Positions 17,289 to 26,003 of a stretch of DNA of 64,000 nucleotides are shown in pieces. A program made the position numbers and the translations under genes. The stretch's first letter is position 1. Each line of letters starts with the position of its first letter. Below the pieces are notes generated by a model. That model had not been told where the DNA came from and ran no database searches. It saw only the letters and a program-made list of their open reading frames with translations. The stretch comes from CAZDDB01 sp963843285 (GTDB taxonomy: Bacteria > Acidobacteriota > HRBIN11 > JAKEFK01): NCBI GenBank assembly GCA_963843285.1, contig CAWJJO010000022.1:1-64000 (forward strand), given 5' to 3'.

Positions 17289-18863
17289 CTACTTTGCGCG
17301 AAGGTGAACGATGGAGTGTTCCTTGCCGGACGTGATCTTGACAACCTTCCAGAAGTCTACGGTACGGATCCAGGTGAGTTCCGGGTTTGAAACCAGAACA
17401 AATGCCTCCCTCTTTTCTTCCAGGTAGCGATGCAACTCCCGGTAATCGGAGATCGGAAGCGGATAGCCCTGCGGATCCAATTCGACACGAGCGTCTGTGT
17501 AGAAGACCGGAGAGAAATCATACACATTATAGAGCAGAAGCTTTCGTTGTCCGGTGAGATCACCCAGAATTTCCTGCGAAAGTTCCCTCGATTCAAGCCA
17601 GTCCATGCGTTCGGGCAAAACATGGACCGCAATTACAATTGCTGATAGCGGAATCAGGGCGAATGCGGCAATCGATGCTTTCCATTTTCGTGCATAGGCA
17701 AACAGGATTCCTGCAAAGGAAAAAATTGCAACCGAACAGGCAAAAGGTACCGTTGCTTCGAGTGGCGCGCTAAAATTCGGCGCGAGGAAAAACAATGCAG
17801 CGATCCAGATCGCATTCAGCAACCCGAAAAGCGCTGCGAACCGGATCCTGGAAGTATTTCGCTCAAGAAAATCAAACAACGCAATTCCGGCAAGAATCGA
17901 AAAAGCTGGCGCTGCGGGAAGGACATAACCGGGCAACTTGGAGCGCGAAAAAGTAAAGAATAAGACCGTCGTCAAAAACCAGCACCCTGCGATCTGCAGT
18001 AGAATCTTTTCCCGCGAAGACACTTTCCGGTTCAGACCTAAAAATGGCGCGACGCTCCATGGATATGTTCCGAGTAACAGGACCGGAATGTAAAAGAGGA
18101 TCCCCCCGCCTCGGTGATAGTAGCTGCTGGTATAACGGACGAACTGATGTTTGTAAAAAAAGTCGTCCCAAAACGTGAGTCCGTGAACCAGCGAAACAGG
18201 CACAAACCAGAAGGAAGAAACAGCAGTCACAATCAGTAGACCGCGCAGCGGACGGTAGCGGGAGACGTTTTTCCAGGCGCCGGAGATCGTGAGATAAGCT
18301 GCGGTTGAAAGACCGATCAGAATCAAAGCAACGAATCCTTTTGCAAGAACACCCAAACCACAGAAAAAGTAGAAAGCGTTCAGAGAAGACCTGTTTTCAG
18401 GTTGAAACTCAAAGAGGGCAAAATTGCAAAGAGCGGCAGTGATACAAAATGCAAGAAGCATATCGAATGTTGCGGCGTGTGAGAATCCGAGGAAGAATGC
18501 GGAGGTTGCAAGGCAAATCGCCGCAGCGCCTCCGCGTTCAGAACCTGCCGCGCGGTTTACAGTCCGGTAGATTAGAATCACCGAAAGAAATGCCGTGATC
18601 GCCGAAGGAAGGCGGGCCGCAAACTCGCTGACTCCAAGAAAAAAATAGCAGCTGGCCATAAGCCAGTACAGCAGAACCGGCTTTTCAAACCAGGGAAAAT
18701 CCCCCAGATAAGGTGTGACGAAGTCCTTGCTCTCCAGCATCTGCCGTGCCACTTGTGAATAGCGAGGCTCGTCCGGACCCAACAGGGGAAGAACTCCGGA
18801 ACCATAGCAGAATGAAACAAAGATCGCCAGAGCGGCGGCGATGAGCGTTATTTTGTGCGACAT
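17289..18863 (-). CDS. ArnT/PMT-like membrane glycosyltransferase (GT39/GT83 family)
   Basis: Polytopic inner-membrane glycosyltransferase of 524 residues that would use a lipid-linked sugar donor. The first periplasmic loop holds GPDEPRYSQVARQML (residues 29 on), where the DE pair is the catalytic acid of the ArnT/PMT superfamily, followed by FPWFEKPVLLYWL. About ten to twelve membrane segments follow and a soluble C-terminal part of about 90 residues. ArnT itself adds aminoarabinose to lipid A; no other arn gene is nearby, so the acceptor is open. An ATG at 18863 directly follows an in-frame GTG; either could start. Confidence 0.85.
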   Translation of the reverse strand: MSHKITLIAAALAIFVSFCYGSGVLPLLGPDEPRYSQVARQMLESKDFVTPYLGDFPWFEKPVLLYWLMASCYFFLGVSEFAARLPSAITAFLSVILIYRTVNRAAGSERGGAAAICLATSAFFLGFSHAATFDMLLAFCITAALCNFALFEFQPENRSSLNAFYFFCGLGVLAKGFVALILIGLSTAAYLTISGAWKNVSRYRPLRGLLIVTAVSSFWFVPVSLVHGLTFWDDFFYKHQFVRYTSSYYHRGGGILFYIPVLLLGTYPWSVAPFLGLNRKVSSREKILLQIAGCWFLTTVLFFTFSRSKLPGYVLPAAPAFSILAGIALFDFLERNTSRIRFAALFGLLNAIWIAALFFLAPNFSAPLEATVPFACSVAIFSFAGILFAYARKWKASIAAFALIPLSAIVIAVHVLPERMDWLESRELSQEILGDLTGQRKLLLYNVYDFSPVFYTDARVELDPQGYPLPISDYRELHRYLEEKREAFVLVSNPELTWIRTVDFWKVVKITSGKEHSIVHLRAK

Positions 18864-18895
18864 CACGATCCATGCCGGTCATTTGATGAATTGAA

Positions 18896-18924
18896 ATAAA
18901 AAAGGCGAGGCATTTTGCCTCGCC
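18896..18924 (-). terminator. Rho-independent terminator of the acidic-protein gene
   Basis: A 9-bp perfect stem GGCGAGGCA/TGCCTCGCC (904-912 and 916-924 within the 18000s) with a 3-base loop is followed on the minus strand by TTTTTTTA. It lies 24 bases past the stop of the acidic protein gene at 18949. Confidence 0.85.
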
Positions 18925-18948
18925 CTTTCCAGTGTAAAAAAGCCTCAG

Positions 18949-19425
18949 CTATTTCTCTTCCTCGCCTTTATCCCAGTCATCGTCGCCTTCCTCATCATCG
19001 TCTTCATCCCAATCTTCATCTTCGTCCCACTCTTCGTCATCTTCGTCCCACTCTTCATCCTCGTCGAAGTCTTCGTCTTCATCCCAATCATCGTCATCTT
19101 CATCCCAGTCTTCGTCGTCTTCGTCTCCATCACCGTTTCCGCCCGAATCCTTCGGAGCCGTAAGGAGGGAATCGGTTGGGGACAGATGCCACGCTTCCAT
19201 CCTGCAATCCATGTGCGTACTACCGAGGAGTTCCATAGATGCTACGGGACTGTTCTCAGCGTTGTGGGAGCTTTGAAATCGATGAATCACAAAAGCTTCG
19301 GGCACAAAGTTTTCTGTTTCAATAAATTCGTTCATGATCTGGTAGGGTTGCTCCAAAAATAGTGCGAGGTTCTCTGATGCGCGCAGGAAAAGATTCTCCT
19401 CATTTCTCTCCACATCCCTTTTCAT
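18949..19425 (-). CDS. Small protein with an extremely acidic Asp/Glu/Trp repeat tail
   Basis: A 158-residue protein I do not recognise. Residues 1-90 are ordinary and probably folded, with no signal peptide. From about residue 95 the chain is almost purely Asp and Glu, with Trp at regular spacing (units such as DEDW, DEDEEW and DEDDEEW), ending KGEEEK. A clear AGAGGTG ribosome site precedes ATG 19425 and a strong terminator follows, so it is a genuine single-gene unit. The tail could bind Ca2+ or basic proteins, or mimic nucleic acid; this is inference. The underlying DNA is a GAT/GAA-rich near-tandem tract, prone to length change. Confidence 0.75.
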   Translation of the reverse strand: MKRDVERNEENLFLRASENLALFLEQPYQIMNEFIETENFVPEAFVIHRFQSSHNAENSPVASMELLGSTHMDCRMEAWHLSPTDSLLTAPKDSGGNGDGDEDDEDWDEDDDDWDEDEDFDEDEEWDEDDEEWDEDEDWDEDDDEEGDDDWDKGEEEK

Positions 19426-19525
19426 TCATCACCTCTTTGATTTTTAGACATGCAGTATAACTAGAATCAAAATGGCTGTCAACAAAACGCAACGAACAGT
19501 TTTCTCGACGAGAATTGCGTGTATT

Positions 19526-21265
19526 TTAACGCAGGCGAAAGGCCGCTGCGGTTGCTAATCCGATACAAAGAACGGCATTGAGAAGCAGCCACATCGATTC
19601 CAAAAGTTGACCGGGAATGAACGATAGATCCATAGAAGGTGACAACACCTGAAAGAAAAGAAACGCAGATACTCCAACAGCGAACGCAAAACTAAATGCT
19701 GCCATTCTTTTCCACGGGTAAAGCACGAGCGTCACTGCAAATACGGGCAACACGCTGTAGAAAACGGGCAAAACGGTTGGACCTGCGCCCAGCATGATTC
19801 CGGACCATTCGGCTACTGGATGAGTCACGTAGGGAACTTCTTTAAGGAACGGGAGTTTGCCAAGAAAGAAGAAGCCGGTAGCCCCTAAAAAAAGACCGAT
19901 CATGGTCAGAGCGTGAACAGGGACTTTTTCGTGGCGCGATTTTCCGTGATTCAGCGCTGATATTAATGCGACCAGAAGAGCCAGCGCCAACAAAAGGATC
20001 TTTGTGTTGCGCACAAAAAATGCCGAACGAAGCGCCTTCTGAACATTCAAAACACCCGCGCCGTAACGCTCCGACGAACCACCTTCGACTGGATCCGCTG
20101 TATTCTGCAAATATTCCTGCACTTTGTCCGGATCCCCGATTCCGTGTGACACTAGCAACGCTGCCGCTGCTGCAACATGGGGCGCGGCCATGGAAGTGCC
20201 CTGGAACAGAAAATAGCCCTGTTGCGAGGGATCCTGCGGGTTCAAAGTGTTCTGAAGCACACCGTCCATCAGTCCATCGCCGTTTTGATCTACGTTCATG
20301 TCCCCGCCGGGAGCGGCGATCGTAAGTCCCTTTCCATAGCTCGAATACCAGGTGAGTTTACGGTCAAAGCGGACAGCCGAAACCGAGATACATTCTGCAT
20401 AGTTTGCTGGATAACCGATGCGTGAATTGCCGCTGTTTCCTGCAGCGCAAACAATCGTTACACCTTTGTTGCGGGCGTACTTCACTGCCTTGTGCAGGAT
20501 GAAGCTGGGAAATGGTCCTCCCAGACTCATGTTGATCACGCTGGCGCCGTTGTCCGCCGCATAGCGGATCGCCGCAGCGATATCGGAGATGGTGCCGTAC
20601 CCGGATGAATTCAGCACTTTCAGAGGCATCAATTTTACACGTGGCGCCACTCCGGCAACTCCGACACTGTTGTTTGTAAGCTGCGCAATCGTGCCGGCGA
20701 CATGAGTGCCATGACCGTGGTCATCGTTTGCATGCTCGTTTCCCGCAACAAAGTTATACGGTTTTACAAATTGAGTCGTCGCCAGATCCTCGACCGGAAA
20801 ACTGTCGTGAAACTGCTCGTATGCAATTCCCGTGTCAATGACCGCAACGATCACCGGCGCACCTGCTGGATAATCCCAGGCTTCCTTCATTCCGATTAGA
20901 TCCAGATGCCACTGGTATTTGTAATATGGATCATTCGGAACAGAAAGAGCGGACATGTAATAATTCGGTTCAATGGCCTCAATCTCGCCGGTTCCTTTGA
21001 GACGCGAAAGCAATTCAGCAGTCGCGTTTTTCACCCGTACCCAGTTTTCGTCTCGTGAGAACCACGAGTACTGGTTGGAAGCAATTCCCAGAGCGCCGAG
21101 CAGCGAATAGATCTGTTCCGGCGTTTCCTCGTTCTGAAAATCGACCAGGATCTCCCCGTTATCAGAGGCTGGGGGCTGGTATTCGAACCGCGAATAGTTT
21201 TGGATTTGATCTGCCGCCGCAAGACCGGTAAAGATCAAAATCAAAACGAGGATGGTTGGTTTCAT
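19526..21265 (-). CDS. Membrane-anchored subtilisin-like serine protease (S8)
   Basis: Exported protease of 579 residues. Signal peptide (1-19), an inhibitor-like prodomain (about 35-105), then the S8 domain with Asp144 in VIDTG, His185 in HGHGTHVAG, oxyanion Asn277 in AAGNSG and nucleophile Ser358 in GTSMAAPH. An insert near 322-335 (NVDQNGDGLMDG) looks like a calcium loop. After about residue 420 come roughly five hydrophobic segments, so the protease is tethered in a membrane, unlike typical secreted subtilases. ATG 21265 follows GGAAGGACT. The gene is not obviously part of an operon. Confidence 0.92.
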   Translation of the reverse strand: MKPTILVLILIFTGLAAADQIQNYSRFEYQPPASDNGEILVDFQNEETPEQIYSLLGALGIASNQYSWFSRDENWVRVKNATAELLSRLKGTGEIEAIEPNYYMSALSVPNDPYYKYQWHLDLIGMKEAWDYPAGAPVIVAVIDTGIAYEQFHDSFPVEDLATTQFVKPYNFVAGNEHANDDHGHGTHVAGTIAQLTNNSVGVAGVAPRVKLMPLKVLNSSGYGTISDIAAAIRYAADNGASVINMSLGGPFPSFILHKAVKYARNKGVTIVCAAGNSGNSRIGYPANYAECISVSAVRFDRKLTWYSSYGKGLTIAAPGGDMNVDQNGDGLMDGVLQNTLNPQDPSQQGYFLFQGTSMAAPHVAAAAALLVSHGIGDPDKVQEYLQNTADPVEGGSSERYGAGVLNVQKALRSAFFVRNTKILLLALALLVALISALNHGKSRHEKVPVHALTMIGLFLGATGFFFLGKLPFLKEVPYVTHPVAEWSGIMLGAGPTVLPVFYSVLPVFAVTLVLYPWKRMAAFSFAFAVGVSAFLFFQVLSPSMDLSFIPGQLLESMWLLLNAVLCIGLATAAAFRLR

Positions 21266-21319
21266 CAAAGTCCTTCCTTAAAGTATATAACGTTTGCAAC
21301 GTGCAGAAAGATCTATATT

Positions 21320-21355
21320 AACCACGAAGCACACGAAGAGCACCAAGGGTGGTTA
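21320..21355. repeat. ACCACGAAG-type dispersed repeat (family C)
   Basis: A run of ACCACGAAGCACACGAAGAG type ending GGTGGTTAAA, one of six related copies in the window (others near 36798, 38124, 44655, 48259 and 48753). Confidence 0.65.
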
Positions 21356-21384
21356 AATCCTTCATGGTTTGCTTTCACACGTCA

Positions 21385-21400
21385 AATACGCTAGCGTATT
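21385..21400. promoter_or_regulatory. 16-bp perfect palindrome upstream of fabH
   Basis: AATACGCTAGCGTATT is its own reverse complement and ends 29 bases before the fabH start. Its position in the presumed promoter suggests an operator for a dimeric regulator, perhaps of fatty acid synthesis. No matching site was noticed elsewhere in the window. Confidence 0.45.
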
Positions 21401-21429
21401 AGCGATAAAATTTCACTCAGGATAGATGA

Positions 21430-22413
21430 ATGAAAGCGAAAATCACAGGTTTGGCGACTTATGTGCCGCCCAGGACGCTCTTGAATTCCGATCTGGAGAA
21501 GATGATCGACACCACAAATCAGTGGATTCTTGATCGTACCGGGATTGAAAAAAGGCACATTGTGGATAAGGGTATGGGAACTTCCGATCTCGCGGTCGAG
21601 GCGGTGAGAAAGCTTCTGGCTCAAAAGGAGCTAACCGCGGACGACATCGATTTGGTCATTGTCGCTACTGTGACGCCCGACATGATGTTTCCTTCTACTG
21701 CTTGTCTCTTACAACACAAAATAGGTGCCACAAAACTTTGGGGATTTGATCTTTCCGGCGCGTGCTGCGGCTTTGTTTATGCTCTCAGCACGGGAGCTCA
21801 GTTTGTCCATAGTGGAATGCACAAACGTGTGGTTGTTGTCGGAGCGGATGTGATGAGCAGCATTATCAACTATCAGGATCGGGCAACTTGCGTATTGTTC
21901 GGAGATGGCGCGGGTGCAGTTTTGCTTGAACCCTGCGGTGAAGGGGAGGGAATCATTGATTTTCTTCATGAGATCGACGGTTCGGGTGGACAATTCCTCA
22001 ATATGCCTGCAGGAGGCAGTCTGAACCCAGCTTCACACGAAACTGTCGAAAAGAAAATGCATTATGTTCATCAACAGGGGCAGCAGGTATTCAAGTATGC
22101 CGTAACGAAAATGGGCGAATATAGCGTCCGGATCCTTGAGAAAAACAATATTCCGTTTGAACAGGTCGATGTGTTTATTGCCCATCAGGCGAATTTGAGA
22201 ATCATCAACGCAGCCGCCGAGCGATTAAAATTATCTCATGACAAAGTAATTCGGAATATCCGGAAATATGGAAACACAACTGCAGCTACGATTCCGCTTG
22301 CGATGCAGGATGCCATCGATGAAGGAAAGATGAAGAAAGGGAGTCTTGCGCTTCTGGCGGCCGTAGGCGCCGGTTACACGGTGGGAAGCATGGTCCTTCG
22401 CTGGGCGTACTGA
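21430..22413 (+). CDS. fabH: 3-oxoacyl-ACP synthase III
   Basis: Cytosolic condensing enzyme of 327 residues that starts fatty acid synthesis by joining an acyl-CoA primer to malonyl-ACP. The catalytic cysteine is Cys112 in LSGACCGFVYALS, with the histidine in IAHQANLRII and asparagine in YGNTTAATIPLA completing the triad. DTTNQWILDRTGI near residue 27 is also characteristic. ATG 21430 has an AGGAT site. It stands apart from other fab genes, convergent with aroC, with a palindrome just upstream that may be its operator. Confidence 0.95.
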   Translation: MKAKITGLATYVPPRTLLNSDLEKMIDTTNQWILDRTGIEKRHIVDKGMGTSDLAVEAVRKLLAQKELTADDIDLVIVATVTPDMMFPSTACLLQHKIGATKLWGFDLSGACCGFVYALSTGAQFVHSGMHKRVVVVGADVMSSIINYQDRATCVLFGDGAGAVLLEPCGEGEGIIDFLHEIDGSGGQFLNMPAGGSLNPASHETVEKKMHYVHQQGQQVFKYAVTKMGEYSVRILEKNNIPFEQVDVFIAHQANLRIINAAAERLKLSHDKVIRNIRKYGNTTAATIPLAMQDAIDEGKMKKGSLALLAAVGAGYTVGSMVLRWAY

Positions 22414-22423
22414 TCCCAAACTT

Positions 22424-22497
22424 GGAGCCGCAGGCCTCCGTGCCTGCGGAAAATTTGGATTCATGTGATAGTTGCGGGCAGGGACGCCGGCAACTCC
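22424..22497. repeat. Two-hairpin dispersed repeat (family A)
   Basis: GGAG, a GCAGGCCTCCGTGCCTGC hairpin, a 30-base linker with ATTCATGTGATA, a second imperfect hairpin GCGGGCAGGGACGCCGGC, and closing ACTCC. The same arrangement, including the linker, is at 27825-27894. It lies between the convergent fabH and aroC and may help end both transcripts. Confidence 0.7.
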
Positions 22498-22509
22498 AAT
22501 GGAAGAACT

Positions 22510-23679
22510 CTAATAATTAGCGATTGATTTTCGATAGAAATCGATCGCTGCAAGCAATTCCGGCAAAGAATCACTCGAGAATTTTTCCAGCAATGCGTCC
22601 GTCAGAACGAGCGCCAGCATTGCTTCTCCGACTACGCCTGCGGCGGGAACCGAACACACGTCGGAACGCTCCACAACGGCCTCTTCCTCTTGTTTTGATT
22701 TCACATCCACAGAATGAAGGGGCTTCATGAGCGTGGACAGCGGCTTCATGGCAGCTCGGATCCGGATCTCTTCTCCATTTGTGATTCCCCCTTCGAGACC
22801 GGCTGCGCGATTGGTTTTTCGGAAAAAACCGCCACCTTGTTCGAAAAAGATCTCATCGTGCGCCTGGCTCCCGAACGCCTTTGCAATCTCAAAAGCTTCT
22901 CCGGCTTGAACTCCCTTTATGGCAGGGATCGAGAGAAATGCCTGAGCAATTCTGCCATCGAGTTTGCGGTCCCATTGAATGTGCGAACCGAGACCTGGAA
23001 GAACTCCTCTCGCGACGACTTCAAACACGCCGCCCAGGGTTTCTTTCCTTTTCTTTGCTTCGTCAATTTCAGCAATCATCTTTTCTTCCGCGTCCGGATC
23101 GGCGCAGCGCAGCCGTTCGCTATCCTGAATGGCGGAGATCGCCTGCCATTCGAAATGCCCCTTTTGCGCGGCGACGGTTCCGATGGATAACACATGGCTG
23201 GCGAGTTGGATCCCAGTGTGCTCCAGCAGTTGCTTACAAAGAGCGCCTGCGGCTGTGCGAGCGACGGTTTCGCGCGCACTTGCCCTTTCCAGAATATTGC
23301 GTAAATCGTGTTCTCCGTATTTCAATCCACCTGCCAGATCAGCATGACCCGGCCTGGGACGGCGCACTTCCCGGCGCAAGTCGACCGGTCCCCAAACAGA
23401 CATTACATCCAGCCAGTTCGCAAAATCGCGATTGCGTACCAGAATTCCGACAGGCGACCCGATCGTTTTGCCAAAACGCACGCCACCTGTAATTTCTACT
23501 TCGTCCGTCTCAATCTTCATTCGACCGCCACGACCGTAGCCCAACATTCGGCGGTGCATTTGATGCTGGAGCTTCTCTAAGGAGACCGGAATTCCCAGGG
23601 GCAATCCTTCCAGGATCGCAGTTACAGCGGGACCATGACTTTCCCCTGCGGTCAGAAGACGGATTTTGTGTAATGACAC
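22510..23679 (-). CDS. aroC: Chorismate synthase
   Basis: Last enzyme of the shikimate pathway (389 residues): removes phosphate from 5-enolpyruvylshikimate 3-phosphate using reduced FMN. Visible signatures: LTAGESHGPAV at the N-terminus, MLGYGRGGRMKIE, RPRPGHADLAGGLKYG, ERASARETVARTAAGA and RSDVCSVPAAGVVGEAMLA. I favour the GTG at 23679, which overlaps the stop of the upstream TPR gene by one base and gives the usual short N-terminus; a TTG eight codons earlier is possible. No other shikimate gene is nearby. Confidence 0.95.
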   Translation of the reverse strand: MSLHKIRLLTAGESHGPAVTAILEGLPLGIPVSLEKLQHQMHRRMLGYGRGGRMKIETDEVEITGGVRFGKTIGSPVGILVRNRDFANWLDVMSVWGPVDLRREVRRPRPGHADLAGGLKYGEHDLRNILERASARETVARTAAGALCKQLLEHTGIQLASHVLSIGTVAAQKGHFEWQAISAIQDSERLRCADPDAEEKMIAEIDEAKKRKETLGGVFEVVARGVLPGLGSHIQWDRKLDGRIAQAFLSIPAIKGVQAGEAFEIAKAFGSQAHDEIFFEQGGGFFRKTNRAAGLEGGITNGEEIRIRAAMKPLSTLMKPLHSVDVKSKQEEEAVVERSDVCSVPAAGVVGEAMLALVLTDALLEKFSSDSLPELLAAIDFYRKSIANY

Positions 23680-25265
23680 TACTTGTTCCAGATCTTGTTC
23701 CAAAGATCGAGCGCCTTCTTGTTCTTTGGATCCAGGGCTAGCGATAGCTGAATCTGAAGTTTGGCATCCTTATATTGCTCGGATTCGCGGTAGATTTCGG
23801 CGAGCTGCAGATGGCTGTCTACATTATCCAGGCACCAGATCGAGAATTGAAATTCGAGTACAGAGGACGCCCGGTTTTCCTGTTGCTCAAAGGCGAGTCC
23901 CCAGAGGTAATGCAAGTACCAGTCAAAGGGAGCCAGACTGATTCCTTTGTCGATTTCGAAGGCAGCCTTCTCCGGCGACCCCTCGTCCAAATATCGCTTT
24001 GCATTTCGCTGGTATGTATTTACATAACTGGACCATTGCTTCAGGAGTTGATCGCGCGCAAGTCCGTCGTACTCCTTCTCTTCTTTTGTCAAGAATGCCG
24101 GCGCAGTGCGGAGCAACTGGACAAAAGATGTGAACTGTTCGGGAAACTTTCCCTTCTGGTCCGTCGGTAATGTTTCCTGGAAGAACTGCTGAACCTGAGT
24201 GTAGGCAGGATTTTTCTGGCGTTCCAAAAGTCTCGCCAGAAAATAAAAAGCCTGATAATCCGCAGGATGATACTCAATCGCCTCTCTGAAATGGTAGGTG
24301 GCGTTAATATCGTTTTTTTCTTGCAGATACGAAGCGGCCAGATTGAAATGATAATTCTCAACCTTTGGATCCAGTTTTTCTGCCTGGTTCAGGTACCAGG
24401 GTGCGGCCTGGAAGTCATTTTTTCGCATCAACGCAATTCCTATGTTGTTGTAGACTTCGGCCGATGGACTTGTTTTCGAAAGCGCAAGCCATTTTTGGTA
24501 AGCGCTTTCGTAGTCTTTCAGTTCATACAGATTCAGTCCGATCAGAAAATCGACTTTGGCTTGCATAGAGGGAGGGAATGACGCGTGTTGAAGGACTTCA
24601 TTCGATTCCTTGAAGCGCTGCATTCGCCCCAGTGCAACACCCATTCTATATAATGCCTGTGAATAATCTGGAACTGTATCAATCGCGCGTTGAAAGAATT
24701 TGATCCGCTCGCTATCCGTGGTCTCCAGAAGGCCTTTGATATATTGCTCATACGCATGCAGCGGAACGGATTGAGCCTCAAACGGCAATTGCCCGGGCGT
24801 AATCTTCTCGGAGACAAAATATTGTTTCAATCCATCTCGGATAGCCTTCTGAACGTCGTACAGGTGATCCAACAAGCCGGTCGCGCGGATTGCAGCACTG
24901 AGCTTTGACGATGAGATACGGATCACTCGCGCTTCCACAGTAAGCTGTTTGTCTTTCAGGTTGTACGAACCAAACACGAGATAGTCCGCATTGAGTTTTT
25001 TCCCGACCTTCAGCATGGTTGCGCGGCTCAAATCACCCGTATATGGGATCTTCAACTCTTCATAACCCGCTTTTCGTTCCGGACGTTGCAGGATATGAGC
25101 GTCTTTCAAGAACATCTCTTCACTGAGTGATTCGGCGAAACCTTCGCCCAGCCAGTAAAGCTGTTGCTCGGAACTCTGATTGCTGAAAGGAAGAATCACT
25201 ACAGACTGAAATGCGAGTACAGGGAGTGCGAAGAGTGTCACTAAAAAAGCAAGAACATATTTCAC
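23679..25265 (-). CDS. Periplasmic TPR protein with FlgO/TolB-N-like N-terminal domain
   Basis: Exported protein of 528 residues. Signal peptide (1-18) is followed by VVILPFSNQSSEQQLYWLGEGFAESLSEEMF and LNADYLVFGSYNLKDKQLTVEARVI, the fold seen at the start of FlgO-like and CsgG-related proteins that bind in the cell envelope. From about 180 to 520 are TPR helices. The start is GTG behind GAGGAG. Its stop overlaps the aroC GTG, so the two are transcribed together though their functions look unrelated. The likely role is a scaffold in the periplasm; no specific partner can be named. Confidence 0.8.
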   Translation of the reverse strand: MKYVLAFLVTLFALPVLAFQSVVILPFSNQSSEQQLYWLGEGFAESLSEEMFLKDAHILQRPERKAGYEELKIPYTGDLSRATMLKVGKKLNADYLVFGSYNLKDKQLTVEARVIRISSSKLSAAIRATGLLDHLYDVQKAIRDGLKQYFVSEKITPGQLPFEAQSVPLHAYEQYIKGLLETTDSERIKFFQRAIDTVPDYSQALYRMGVALGRMQRFKESNEVLQHASFPPSMQAKVDFLIGLNLYELKDYESAYQKWLALSKTSPSAEVYNNIGIALMRKNDFQAAPWYLNQAEKLDPKVENYHFNLAASYLQEKNDINATYHFREAIEYHPADYQAFYFLARLLERQKNPAYTQVQQFFQETLPTDQKGKFPEQFTSFVQLLRTAPAFLTKEEKEYDGLARDQLLKQWSSYVNTYQRNAKRYLDEGSPEKAAFEIDKGISLAPFDWYLHYLWGLAFEQQENRASSVLEFQFSIWCLDNVDSHLQLAEIYRESEQYKDAKLQIQLSLALDPKNKKALDLWNKIWNK

Positions 25266-25298
25266 TGTTTCTCCTCTATAACTTTTTTATTTTCTTGT

Positions 25299-25323
25299 GC
25301 GGGCACGGAGGCCCGCAACTCCA
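25299..25323. repeat. Dispersed GC-rich palindrome (family A)
   Basis: GCGGGCACGGAGGCCCGC followed by AACTCC, matching one half of the element at 8601-8661. It lies between the TPR gene and the transglycosylase gene. Confidence 0.7.
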
Positions 25324-25360
25324 CGTTCAGAGGCTTTCTACGCGCCTCTGGGATGAAATC

Positions 25361-25987
25361 CTACGCTCCGCTTTTGTAGCGCTTTAGAACTCTCTTCACG
25401 TAATCGCGGGTTTCCTGATAGGGAGGGATGCCCTGAAAGCGATCGACCGTCTTTTCGCCGGAATTGTATGCTGCAAGTACAAGCTTCAGATTTCCATCGT
25501 ATCGCGCCAGCAGCATCTTGAGATGTTTGATGCCGGCTTCAATATTCTGAGCGGGGTCGTACACATCGTTCACGCTATACATCCGGGCAGTTTCCGGCAT
25601 GAGCTGCATGAGCCCCCGCGCGCCTTTTGGTGAAACAGCGCGCGGATCGAAATTAGATTCCGCCGACATCACCGCGGCAACAAGCCGCCAATCCAACCGA
25701 TGCTTTCCGGCCAATGTAACAACCAGATCCAAATAAGCAAAATCAGGTTTCTCCGGTTGGACGATGACGGGTGTCGACTGTTGTTCTGCGGGCGAAGGTC
25801 GAATCTCACGGACCCAGGCAACGGGGATGGTCATTTCCGCTTTGTCGCTGAGATCAATTTGCATAGATTCGCCATGAATCGTGTAGCTTTTGATCTTTAA
25901 AGTCTTTCCGGTTTCCAAAACGAGAACGTCGGCGGAAAGAGTGCCGGTCAGGAACGTTGCAAGGAATGCGAAAAGAATTCTATTCAT
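25361..25987 (-). CDS. Lytic transglycosylase (SLT domain)
   Basis: Periplasmic murein-cleaving enzyme of 208 residues. Signal peptide (1-18), a small beta domain (about 20-65, VLVLETGKTLKIKSYTIHGE) and then the SLT domain with the catalytic glutamate in VMSAESNFDPRAVSPKGARGLMQLMPETA, followed by AAYNSGEKTVDRFQGIPPYQET. These are the classic family-1 lytic transglycosylase motifs. The small N-terminal domain, about 45 residues with an IPVAWVREI ending, resembles the short beta domains found before SLT in soil bacteria. It could function in wall turnover or in opening the wall for envelope machines. Confidence 0.92.
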   Translation of the reverse strand: MNRILFAFLATFLTGTLSADVLVLETGKTLKIKSYTIHGESMQIDLSDKAEMTIPVAWVREIRPSPAEQQSTPVIVQPEKPDFAYLDLVVTLAGKHRLDWRLVAAVMSAESNFDPRAVSPKGARGLMQLMPETARMYSVNDVYDPAQNIEAGIKHLKMLLARYDGNLKLVLAAYNSGEKTVDRFQGIPPYQETRDYVKRVLKRYKSGA

Positions 25988-26003
25988 CAGTATCGATTAT
26001 AGC

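Noticed and set aside
18960..19140. Regular repeat resembling a CRISPR array
   Set aside because: Unit is a short GAT/GAA-type coding repeat for Asp and Glu inside a gene; no constant repeat with unique spacers.
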